A stretch of DNA of 64,000 nucleotides from G963677445 sp963678275. Lineage in GTDB: Bacteria; Bacteroidota; Ignavibacteria; Ignavibacteriales; Melioribacteraceae. This document shows positions 8,714 to 17,561 of the stretch, piece by piece. Below the pieces are notes generated by a model, which was not told where the DNA came from, made no database searches, and was given only the letters and a program-made list of their open reading frames with translations. The translations under genes and the position numbers were made by a program. The stretch spans positions 1,984,001 to 2,048,000 of the forward strand of contig OY782765.1 of assembly GCA_963678275.1 (NCBI GenBank). The letters run 5' to 3'. The stretch's first letter is position 1. Every line of letters begins with the position of its first letter.

Positions 8714-10957
8714 ATGGATTTATACCTGATAATTGTGGTAGTGCTTTTCGGTCTGGCAATTTCGGACCTGATGGTGGGCGTTAGCAATGATGCGGTCAAT
8801 TTTCTAAACTCGGCAATCGGATCGAAAGCGGCTCCCCGCGTTGTAATTATGGCTGTGGCAAGTATAGGAATACTTGTCGGGACAACATTTTCCAGCGGAT
8901 TGATGGAGGTTGCGCGAAAAGGGATATTTCACCCCGACCAGTTCCTGTTTCCCGAGATCATGGTCATTTTTCTCGCTGTCATGCTGACAGATATACTTTT
9001 ACTCGATCTTTATAATACTTTCGGATTACCCACCTCAACAACTGTTTCGATTGTATTTGAGTTACTTGGTTCGGCGGTCGCGGTTTCAACAATCAAAATA
9101 TTAAGCAGTGGAAGTAATTTCGGTGATATTGTCAATTATATCAATACAAGTAAAGCTCTGGCAATTATTTCGGGAATTCTTCTTTCGGTCGCCGTAGCGT
9201 TTACGACCGGCGCTATTATACAATTTTTTACCCGTCTGATATTTACCTTCGATTTTGAGTCGAAGATAAAACGTTACGGAGCTTTATGGGCGGCTATAGC
9301 GCTGACTTCAATTACTTTCTTTATTTTATTCAAAGGCGCTAAAGGCTCTTCCTTTCTCGCTACCGAAACAGTTACCTGGATTAAGTCCAATACATATCTC
9401 CTGATGGGAATTAGTTTTGCTTTCTGGGCTGTGTTATTCCAGATACTGCTCCTGTTTACAAAAATAAATATTTTACGACCAATCGTGCTGGTTGGCACGT
9501 TTGCTCTGGCTCTTGCTTTCGCGGCAAATGACCTGGTTAACTTTATTGGCGTGCCCCTGGCGGGATTAAGTTCGTGGCAGGCCGCTTCGGGAGTTGAAAA
9601 TCCACTGGAACTCGCGATGGCAGCCCTCAAGAATCCTGTTCAAACCAATACAATACTTCTGCTCCTGGCCGGTATTATAATGGTTGTAACTTTATGGACA
9701 TCGAGAAAAGCCCGATCGGTGACAAAAACCGAAGTTAATCTCGGACGTCAGAATGAAGGTTTTGAAAGATTTGAATCCTCTGTTATAGCAAGGGTTGTTG
9801 TCAGAATGTCATTATCCTTGCTGGAAATGATAAAAAAAGTAACCCCGTTATCCGTTCAGAATGTAATAAAAGTTAGAATGGATGGCGCGTCTAAAACTCT
9901 GCCGGCAGCGATTGATGGTGAAGCTCCCGCATTCGATCTGCTCAGAGCGTCAGTAAACCTGATGGTCGCGAGCATTCTCATATCTTTCGCGACTTCTCTG
10001 AAGCTGCCACTTTCCACAACCTACGTTACATTTATGGTAGCGATGGGCACTTCCCTTTCCGACCGAGCCTGGGGAAGAGAGAGCGCTGTTTACAGGGTTA
10101 ACGGAGTAATCACCGTTATCGGAGGATGGTTCTTCACCGCTCTTATGGCTTTCACGGTTTCATTTGTTTTCGCTTTTATAATTTATTATGGAGGTCTGAC
10201 CGCCATAATCATCCTTGTGCTTCTCGCGGCTTACCTGATCTTCCGCTCACAAATTCTTCATAAAAACAAAGAAAAAGAAGAAGAAGAACAGGAAAAACTT
10301 TATAAAGTTGCCGGAGCTTCGGGAAATGAGTCAGTTCTGTTAAGTCTTAAAAATGCAGCTATATTATTCGATGAAGTTTCCGATGTCCTTTCATCAACAC
10401 TGAACGGACTAAAAAGTGGGGACAGAAACATATTAAAAGAAGCGAAGAAAAAGACCAAAGATATTCATAAAGGCGCTATCAGAATATCCACAGGTTTATT
10501 CCAGTCAGTTGATAAAATGGATCAGTCCATAATCAAAAAAGGGAATCGTTTTGGCAAAATGACCGCCTCTCTCCAGGGTATCTCAAATAACCTTAAGAGT
10601 TTTACCGGCCGCTGCTTTGATCATATCGATAATAATCACTCTATACCGGATGATAACCATATCGCCGAGTTAGAGGAAGTTTGCCAATTCCTTTCAAGCC
10701 AGTTTGGCGCTGCCGGAAAACTACTGAATGAAGTAAATGAGGAAAATCTTGATCAGTTCGAAATAATAAGTGAAAAGTGTAATGAATCGATCAACTCTCT
10801 CGATGAGCTGGAAGTAAGCAGAATAAAAAGCAAAAAAGATACTGCCAGAAATATTTTATTATTCCTTGGATGCCTTTCGGATATTGAAAAAATATCTTAT
10901 CATTTAACAAATGCTGTAAAGGTTAACAATAAAATCCAGAAAAATATCAGAGGCTGA
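8714..10957 (+). CDS. PiT-family phosphate transporter with PhoU-like C-terminal extension
   Basis: This 747-residue protein has about ten to twelve membrane segments and the duplicated PiT signature: GVSNDAVNFLNSAIGSKAA (about residues 22-40) and FAANDLVNFIGVPLAG in the first half, then LPLSTTYVTFMVAMGTSLSD in the second. PiT carriers take up inorganic phosphate with a cation in the inner membrane. After TM segments end near residue 515 there is a charged linker (KNKEKEEEEQEKL) and ~220 mainly helical residues resembling a PhoU/DUF47-type domain. That is much longer than the ~500 residues of a plain PiT. A strong terminator follows at 10993. Confidence 0.87.
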   Translation: MDLYLIIVVVLFGLAISDLMVGVSNDAVNFLNSAIGSKAAPRVVIMAVASIGILVGTTFSSGLMEVARKGIFHPDQFLFPEIMVIFLAVMLTDILLLDLYNTFGLPTSTTVSIVFELLGSAVAVSTIKILSSGSNFGDIVNYINTSKALAIISGILLSVAVAFTTGAIIQFFTRLIFTFDFESKIKRYGALWAAIALTSITFFILFKGAKGSSFLATETVTWIKSNTYLLMGISFAFWAVLFQILLLFTKINILRPIVLVGTFALALAFAANDLVNFIGVPLAGLSSWQAASGVENPLELAMAALKNPVQTNTILLLLAGIIMVVTLWTSRKARSVTKTEVNLGRQNEGFERFESSVIARVVVRMSLSLLEMIKKVTPLSVQNVIKVRMDGASKTLPAAIDGEAPAFDLLRASVNLMVASILISFATSLKLPLSTTYVTFMVAMGTSLSDRAWGRESAVYRVNGVITVIGGWFFTALMAFTVSFVFAFIIYYGGLTAIIILVLLAAYLIFRSQILHKNKEKEEEEQEKLYKVAGASGNESVLLSLKNAAILFDEVSDVLSSTLNGLKSGDRNILKEAKKKTKDIHKGAIRISTGLFQSVDKMDQSIIKKGNRFGKMTASLQGISNNLKSFTGRCFDHIDNNHSIPDDNHIAELEEVCQFLSSQFGAAGKLLNEVNEENLDQFEIISEKCNESINSLDELEVSRIKSKKDTARNILLFLGCLSDIEKISYHLTNAVKVNNKIQKNIRG

Positions 10958-10992
10958 TTCTTTTGGAAATATTTTTTATTTACAGATTATTA

Positions 10993-11018
10993 AACCGGGC
11001 CTCCGCCCGGTTTTTTAT
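10993..11018 (+). terminator. Terminator after PiT gene
   Basis: AACCGGGC pairs exactly with GCCCGGTT across the four-base loop CTCC and is followed by a T run. Confidence 0.9.
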
Positions 11019-11313
11019 TTCAAGCAAAATTTAATCGAAGAGGTTTTCATAAATTTTTCAGCCGGTAAAACCCGCTCTTCTATTCATTTTTTTTAATCAT
11101 GCATTCTTTTTCCAACCTGGTTCAATCCGGAGTCCTGAAAGATTATCCAATTACCTCACCTCCCTTCAGGAAAGAAGAGTAACAGACCGTGGAATTACTT
11201 TATTTTATCATTGGTCATATTATTGATTTTTGTAGCTAACCTATTTATATTAGTAATCTTAATTAAAATTAAACAAGTATATACAGATTTTATAATTAAA
11301 CAAGAAGACCCTG

Positions 11314-13209
11314 ATGAAAGAATTTCGATTTAAAATTTTTATCATAGTTGCGGCAGTCGCACTGAGTATCTTTCTGCTATATCCAACCTATCAGAATTAT
11401 GAAGATGAAAAATTTATTCAGGAAACCATAAGTTCTGTAAGAGACAGTATTAAAGCAGCAAATCCCGGGATTGACGAAGAATACCTGAATGAGATTATAT
11501 CAATAAAAGAGGACAGCCTCAGGCTGAGCGACCCCTCCTTTCGTGAAGCGGCCGATAAAAGGGTAAAACTGGGATTGGACCTTCAGGGTGGTATGTACCT
11601 GGTTATGGAGGTTAACACAGCCAAACTTCTTGAAAGAATAGCCCGCGAGCCTGATGAAGAATTTCTGCAGCTTCTCGCTGAAGCCGAAGAAGAATCAAGA
11701 GTATCGGAAGAAAACGTAGTTAGTATACTTGCTAATAAATTAAGCGCAGCCGGAATCAGCCTGAGCCGTTATTTCGGTTCTATCAGGCAGGATGAAGCTG
11801 AAATTATTGACAATCTTGAAGAACAGGAAGCCGACGCTGTTACCAGGGCAATCGAAATTATCAGCAACAGGGTTAACCAGTATGGTGTTTCCGAGCCGAG
11901 TATTCAGCAGCAGGGTTCAAGAAGAATTGTTGTTGAGCTGCCTGGTATAGCAAGAGAAGAAGAAGCCAAAAGACTCCTGCAGGGAAGAGCGCTTCTTGAA
12001 TTTAAGCTTGTTAAAGACCCGCAGTTCACATTTCCTGTAATGGTAAAAGTTGATGAAGTGCTCGCGAATCTTTTTTCAGGCGATTCTACTTCCTCGACCG
12101 ACAGCCTCGCCGCTGACAGCTTAAGCCAGGAACAGCAAGAAGAAAACTTTAAGAAAGATCATCCTTTCTTCTATTATGCACAGGTTAACCAGCAGAGTGG
12201 TGTTGCCGACGCATTTGTAAGAGAGAACAATATGGCAATGGTTAAAAACTTTCTGAGGAGACCTGAAGTTCAGAAAGTTGTTCCCGATAACTGCGAATTT
12301 GTTTTCGCGGCCAACCCTATAGATTCACAGGATCCGGTTAAATATTTCAAACTATACTGCCTGACAAAAAAACCGGAACTTACCGGCGGCGTTATTGTTG
12401 ACGCACAGGCAAATATCGACCAGACAACAACCGCTCCGATAGTTACCATGCAGATGAATGCTGAAGGAGCCCGCGACTGGGCCCGTATAACAGGTTCGAA
12501 TGTTAAAAAACGATGCGCGATTGTTCTCGACGGTCTTGTATATACCGCGCCTGTAATAAATGGCAAAATTCCTAACGGCAACTCACAGATTGAAGGAATG
12601 AAAGACCTCGATGAGGCAAAACTTCTTGAAATCGTTCTTAAAGCCGGCGCACTTCCCGCTCCGGTTGATATAATTGAAGAAAGAACAGTCGGACCATCAC
12701 TTGGTCAGGACTCAATTAACCAGGGCCTTAACTCCACCATGATAGGATTTTTCCTTGTGGCGATTTTTATGATTGTTTATTACAGAAAAGCCGGCGGCGT
12801 CGCCGATTTCGCCCTTCTCTTTACTATTATATTTATCATGGGTATTCTCGCCGGATTCCAGGCCACTCTTACACTTCCCGGCATAGCGGGCATTATCCTC
12901 ACCATCGGTATGGCAGTTGACGCGAATGTGCTTATTTTTGAAAGGATCAGAGAGGAACTGTCTACCGGTAAAACCGTTAAAGCTGCAATTGAAGGTGGTT
13001 ATGCCCACTCCTATTCAGCAATTTTTGACTCCAATATTACAACTTTCTTTACTGCCATTATTCTTTATCAGTTTGGCAGCGGGCCTATTCAGGGTTTCGC
13101 GCTTACTCTTATGATTGGAATTCTTTCCAGTTTGTTCGGCGCGCTGATTATCACCCGTGTATTGTTTGATGTAATGGCCTCTAAAGGATATAAAATTAAT
13201 GTTGGATAA
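11314..13209 (+). CDS. secD: Protein translocase subunit SecD
   Basis: This 631-residue protein is the SecD half of the SecDF proton-driven accessory of the Sec translocon. TM1 is at residues ~6-24. GLDLQGGMYLVMEV (residues ~87-100) is the conserved D1 motif, SNRVNQYGVSEPSIQQQG the periplasmic P1 motif, and five more TM segments follow from about residue 475, including GMAVDANVLIFERIREEL of the D4/TM region. Length is within the family range, with a long charged insert after TM1. secF begins 29 nt downstream, so the two are co-transcribed. They act at the inner membrane, pulling exported proteins into the periplasm. Confidence 0.96.
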   Translation: MKEFRFKIFIIVAAVALSIFLLYPTYQNYEDEKFIQETISSVRDSIKAANPGIDEEYLNEIISIKEDSLRLSDPSFREAADKRVKLGLDLQGGMYLVMEVNTAKLLERIAREPDEEFLQLLAEAEEESRVSEENVVSILANKLSAAGISLSRYFGSIRQDEAEIIDNLEEQEADAVTRAIEIISNRVNQYGVSEPSIQQQGSRRIVVELPGIAREEEAKRLLQGRALLEFKLVKDPQFTFPVMVKVDEVLANLFSGDSTSSTDSLAADSLSQEQQEENFKKDHPFFYYAQVNQQSGVADAFVRENNMAMVKNFLRRPEVQKVVPDNCEFVFAANPIDSQDPVKYFKLYCLTKKPELTGGVIVDAQANIDQTTTAPIVTMQMNAEGARDWARITGSNVKKRCAIVLDGLVYTAPVINGKIPNGNSQIEGMKDLDEAKLLEIVLKAGALPAPVDIIEERTVGPSLGQDSINQGLNSTMIGFFLVAIFMIVYYRKAGGVADFALLFTIIFIMGILAGFQATLTLPGIAGIILTIGMAVDANVLIFERIREELSTGKTVKAAIEGGYAHSYSAIFDSNITTFFTAIILYQFGSGPIQGFALTLMIGILSSLFGALIITRVLFDVMASKGYKINVG

Positions 13210-13238
13210 TAAAACCGTATTAAGGAGATAAAAAATAG

Positions 13239-14378
13239 ATGCGAATTTTTGAAAGTGCAAATATCGACTTTATAAGCAAAAGAAAAACAGCTTACATAAT
13301 TTCCGGAACCCTTTTAATTCTCGGGTTGATCAGCCTTGTTCTCAGAGGTTTGGAACTTGGCATTGACTTTAAAGGCGGATCAGATATTACTCTGCAATTT
13401 GAAAACCCGATTGAAATTTCGGCTATTCGAAGTCATCTTACCGATATCGGGCTTGGCAATGTTGAAGTTAAAACATATGGCGGTGATAACGGCGTACTCG
13501 TAAAAACTGAATTGCAGGAAATTCCCAGGGAACTCTTTCCCAGGATCATTGCTTCTATTGAAGCTCAGATTGAAAAATCACATCCCGGAGTTGAAAGAAC
13601 ACTGACCGACTCCACAATCAACTCGGTTACCTATAGTTTTGAAAATCCCTCTATAGCCAACAAAGTTATTGAGTCCCTGTTTAAGACCGGATTTCAGACA
13701 GGAAAGGCTACCATGGAACCGACAAACCGGGAAATGGTTGTCAGGGTAAGCGTAGCCGACTGGGTTGAAGAAATATTAAGGGAAAAAATGCCCGATAATA
13801 AATTTGAGGTTCAGAAGGAAGAGACTGTCGGTCCGAAAATAGGCGGCGAATTAAAACTTGACGCTATAATTTCAGTTGTCCTCGCTCTGATCGTTATCCT
13901 TGTTTATCTCGGCTTCAGGTTTAAGTTTGCTTTCGCTCTCGGAGCTGTCGCCGCTTTGTTCCATGACGTTATGATTACACTTGGCGTTTTTTCACTCCTC
14001 TACGGTCTTCTCCCCCTGCTTAATCTCGAAATTTCAATTAACGTTGTCGCGGCCTTTCTTACTCTTGTCGGTTACTCTATCAACGATACAGTGGTTGTAT
14101 ATGACCGTGTAAGGGAAAATATGAAAGTTCATAAAACCGCGCCTATAAAAGACAATATCAATTTTGGTATAAACAAAACTCTTCCCCGTACAATTATCAC
14201 ATCTGTGACTACTCTCTTTACCGTAACCGTGCTTCTTATTTTCGGCGGCCAGGTTTTAAGAGATTTTGCTTTCACTCTCTTCTTTGGTATTTTGATCGGT
14301 ACATATTCTTCAATTTTTGTTGCGAGCCCCTTTGTTTATGAATACGCGACAAGATGGAATAAAAAAATAGAGTTTTAA
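13239..14378 (+). CDS. secF: Protein translocase subunit SecF
   Basis: This 379-residue protein is the partner of SecD. It has TM1 at residues ~17-36, the motif GIDFKGGSDITLQF just after it, a periplasmic domain, and five C-terminal TM segments containing GYSINDTVVVYDRVREN. AAGGAG lies 13 nt before the ATG. It is somewhat longer than the ~300-residue E. coli SecF because of an enlarged periplasmic domain. The terminator at 14396-14428 closes the secDF unit. Confidence 0.96.
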   Translation: MRIFESANIDFISKRKTAYIISGTLLILGLISLVLRGLELGIDFKGGSDITLQFENPIEISAIRSHLTDIGLGNVEVKTYGGDNGVLVKTELQEIPRELFPRIIASIEAQIEKSHPGVERTLTDSTINSVTYSFENPSIANKVIESLFKTGFQTGKATMEPTNREMVVRVSVADWVEEILREKMPDNKFEVQKEETVGPKIGGELKLDAIISVVLALIVILVYLGFRFKFAFALGAVAALFHDVMITLGVFSLLYGLLPLLNLEISINVVAAFLTLVGYSINDTVVVYDRVRENMKVHKTAPIKDNINFGINKTLPRTIITSVTTLFTVTVLLIFGGQVLRDFAFTLFFGILIGTYSSIFVASPFVYEYATRWNKKIEF

Positions 14379-14395
14379 TTTTTATAAGTAATTAA

Positions 14396-14428
14396 AAAAG
14401 CCGTCATTTAATGACGGCTTTTTTTTTG
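14396..14428 (+). terminator. Terminator after secF
   Basis: AAGCCGTCAT pairs exactly with ATGACGGCTT over the loop TTA. It has an A run before and a T run of nine after, so it could work in both directions. Confidence 0.93.
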
Positions 14429-15051
14429 CTTTATAAACAGCGTATTAAAACTGGCTCCATGTGAATTATAGTGGGTAATTGAATTTGAGTCAGTAACAAA
14501 CCAGGTTGAACATTAATAAAATTTTCTTTGTCTCTAAAACCTCCGGTTCTTTTTCCGGTTAACTGAATTTTAACGCTTATTTGATTTTGATTCTATTATC
14601 CGGTTAGTCTTCTTTTTTCTAAAATTCTATTTCATTCCTGACTGATGTGATATATTAGTTAGAAACGCAAAATCGATATATTTCCCCTCATTCTTTCCTG
14701 GGTGGATGATCTGTATTATTTATTTTTATTGTCCCGTTAGGGACAAAATATTGGTAAAAACAGAATAACCAATCATATCTGTGTGCCGTCAGGTACACCA
14801 TATTTCAACAGGTGTGTTGCAGTTTATAAGTGTATATTTATGTCCATTCAATAAACGGCTGTCCTTTCATTACCCACTGGATTTCATATAGGCTCTTACC
14901 TGCATACTACCGTTAACATGTTGAGGATAATCCGGGGAGCAAAATTTGTCAAAAAGCCCACAAATAACATGTTGCCGATAGTCAGGCCGCGATTATAAAT
15001 TCATAAGCTGATGGAGTCAGAAAAAAAAAGTTATCGATTAGCTCAAGGATA

Positions 15052-15176
15052 GTCCTCCCCCGTCTTCAAAGAAAAACACTTTGAATCCACCCCCTCCAAA
15101 GGGGGATAAAAGACACAATATCCCCCTTTGGAGGGGGTGGCCTCCGGTTGTCTTTTGCCGGAGGTCGGGGGAGGAC
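15052..15176. repeat. Nested palindrome, G/C-tract type
   Basis: An outer pair GTCCTCCCCCG (15052-15062) / CGGGGGAGGAC (15166-15176) encloses a perfect 22-bp stem (15087-15108 with 15119-15140, loop 10 nt, core CCCCCTCCAAAGGGGG) and a 7-bp stem CCTCCGG/CCGGAGG (15141-15164). It could fold into a large cruciform or RNA structure. Confidence 0.85.
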
Positions 15177-16210
15177 ACACCTCGAGTAACTACGAAACTT
15201 GTACCTGGCATTAAACTTTCTACTTGTTGATAAATCTCTTGCCAATTTGCGTATAATTTAACTTCTTATTGAATAAATCGCTTCCCGTTTTGCCAGGGAA
15301 CTTTTCCCTGATAGGGCGTTTTCCTCAAGCTCGCTTGGGGAAAATTTAGAACCTTAAAACTTTACCTCCGACTTACAGAACAAAAGAATTATTTCATCCC
15401 TGATATTAAATTCGATTTCAATTTTTCCGCAATTTTATCCCGAGACTTAAACCGTTATCCATAAACTGGCAGAGTCAGAATTGGAGTGTGATCAGTGGAG
15501 AGCAAAAACAGGGATGTTAATTTTTTTGAATTGAAACTGCTTTTGAGAAGCAGCATTATTGTAGAATCAGGATGCATTCTTTCATTCGATCCCCGGAGGG
15601 GATCAACAGAGCTCAGTTAAAACAAGACTACAATTCGAATTGTCGATAAAAATCCTGTCATTTCCCGTAGAATTTAACTGCTTATAGAATAAACTGGCAT
15701 GCCAGAAGTGAAGAGGAGTTAGTGGAGAGTGAAGAAAGAAAACAATTCTCCAATTTCAGAACTCCTTACCTCTCGCAAAATGAAATCGCGGATATTTATC
15801 GTGAATTATCAGATCACAAGCGCTCAATATAAATAGTATTTCTCATTCATCAAGCTAACAATAAAATTGATATTACATTTTAAAGTATGAAAAGTTGTAT
15901 CTGTCGTCCCTGACGGGACTTTTTTTGAATGTATGTTACCCATTTACCCCACAATAAATTGCGGGGCTATTTTCTGTTGTCCCTGGCGGGACTTTCATAC
16001 AGACTTCTATCCCGTGATTTTATTTTGCGAATGAATCAACGTAAGTTATGGTTTTTTATAATCGGGATCAGGAGTTCTGAATTTATTAAAGAACCCGAGT
16101 TCGATGGCGACTTCGATTTGGATTTCGATGGCTAACATATATCAACACCACATTCCTGTACTGAATTTTTTACGCGATCATTAGATAATTCCTTAAATCA
16201 TATCGCCCGT

Positions 16211-16480
16211 TTGAATAAGGTCAATAAGGTTTTGTTTGGTTGGGTGATTTCCTATGCTACTAAGGTCAAAAAAATCAAAAATAGGTTTCATAACATTCTT
16301 TTCATTCCTAATTCCTAATTCCTAATTCCTAATTCCTTTTGTGGCTTTCCTTCCGCTTAATCATCAAAATCAAATAATCTGCGGTCATCTTTTCAATTAT
16401 TAATTATTAATTGCTCATTATTAATTATTAATTATTAATTGCATTTTTGCCATTTTCAGTAGAGTTTAACTGCTTAGTGA
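16211..16480. repeat. Composite heptamer element, copy 1
   Basis: This copy runs from AATAAGGTCAATAAGG through a CTACTAAGGT block, a TAATTCC heptamer tract, TTATTAA heptamers and an ending near TAGAGTTTAACTGCTTAG. The same order of blocks recurs at 31.5, 31.9, 34.0, 35.8 and 36.3 kb. Confidence 0.75.
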
Positions 16481-16519
16481 ATCTTCAGGTGTAAATTCAG
16501 ATGCAAATATTCCCACGCT

Positions 16520-17275
16520 TCAAATTCTGAATTTATTAAAAGGCTCTTTGATTTTGCCATGGTTATAATTTTGCTCATAAAAGTCCGCGGCTCCCTCTTT
16601 ATTAAAGACCAAAAGAGTTGAGGACCGGGTTCCGTAAATAGGTGAAGAAATAAACACCGGGGATAATAACCGCTCCCAAATTCTCGCAACTCCTGTGGAA
16701 GGCAGACTATCAGCAGGGGCTCTCCTCTGATCCTGAAGTATGCTGAAAATTTTCTCCGGGTCGCTCCTCTCACTTTCACTCAACGCCCTAAATTTTTCTT
16801 TAATTAAATTCACCTTGGGCCAGGGGGTATTGAGCAGAGCGTTGCTTAAACCATATATCCCCTCTTCCAATTCTTCCGGTTCTCCTTTTCTGTTCGAATA
16901 ATAGAATAATCTGCTCTTATCACCGGCTATAATATTGAAACCATTATACATATCCCTCTCCCTCTCCAGATTTTCAAGAAACGTGGAAGAGTCTTCTTCA
17001 GAGTGGAGAAAATCATTAACAATGTGTCCTCTCGATCTTTTGTTTTTATCATTCTTCCCTCCTTCCCTGTAATTTGTCAGCGCTGCGAACCGGCCGTCAT
17101 TTCTTACTCCCATCCATGTTCCTCCCTCTTTAAGATCAAGTCCGGAAAGTATATTAAATTTTCCACCCCTGAATCTTGCGGGCTCTGTGGGGCGGTTATA
17201 AAATTCATCCCTGTTTGCCGCGACCACCAGGGGATGAACACTATTTTTATTGATAGAAAAAACGATAAGACACAT
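16520..17275 (-). CDS. NRDE/TANGO2-family protein
   Basis: This 251-residue protein begins MCLIVFSI, so Cys2 would be the N-terminal nucleophile if the Ntn-hydrolase-like fold is active. VVAANRDEFYNRPTEPA (residues ~17-33) contains the diagnostic NRDE motif, and GGTWMGVRNDGRFAALTN and GLSNALLNTPWPKV are family landmarks. TANGO2 relatives are linked to haem trafficking and lipid metabolism in eukaryotes; the bacterial role is not settled. Length is complete for the family. No operon partner is evident. Confidence 0.87.
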   Translation of the reverse strand: MCLIVFSINKNSVHPLVVAANRDEFYNRPTEPARFRGGKFNILSGLDLKEGGTWMGVRNDGRFAALTNYREGGKNDKNKRSRGHIVNDFLHSEEDSSTFLENLERERDMYNGFNIIAGDKSRLFYYSNRKGEPEELEEGIYGLSNALLNTPWPKVNLIKEKFRALSESERSDPEKIFSILQDQRRAPADSLPSTGVARIWERLLSPVFISSPIYGTRSSTLLVFNKEGAADFYEQNYNHGKIKEPFNKFRI

Positions 17276-17561
17276 AAGTTTCCATTGAGTTTTTTTGTGG
17301 ATTTTTGTGTTTTGGTGAATTTGTGGCCTTTTAACGCGAGGATTTCACTCCTCCATAAGTTTTACCATTTCAACTTTTTATTTGTATTTTGCTTCATACT
17401 GAGCTATAATAATCCTTTTAGAGTAAGAGAACATGCGCCTGTTCCACGTTTAAGAGGAGCGCTTGTTCGGTGAAATAATTTCTCACTCAATTCGCCGCCT
17501 TAAAATTCGGAGAAAAAAAGAAGGAAAACAGACCAATATTTCATTGACCCGGCATTAAAAA
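17276..17561. other. Intergenic gap with partial repeat
   Basis: Positions ~17290-17350 (TTTTTGTGGATTTTTGTG ... GAATTTGTGGCC) resemble the GTGGGATTTTGTGTTTTAG block of the composite dispersed element. No gene or clear terminator is seen in the remainder. Confidence 0.5.

Larger units (their letters stand above)
14431..16519. repeat. 2.1-kb intergenic repeat field
   Basis: No credible gene lies here. In order it holds: a GTCCC/GGGAC palindrome block with ATATTGGTAAAAA (about 14732-14806, copy at 35620-35690); a nested palindrome at 15052-15176; two copies of the ATAAACTGGC block (about 15461 and 15684); the exact inverted copy of 4531-4567 at 15756-15792; two GTCCC/GGGAC palindromes flanking CCCCACAATAAATTGCGGGG at 15906-15990 (related DNA at 56275-56375); the inverted copy of 4018-4093 at 16007-16082; and a copy of the composite heptamer element at 16211-16480. 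A 68-codon frame at 15929-16135 is made only of repeat DNA. Confidence 0.8.

Noticed and set aside
15929..16135. 68-codon frame in the 14-16 kb gap
   Set aside because: It is built wholly from palindromic repeat blocks that also occur inverted at 4 and 56 kb.
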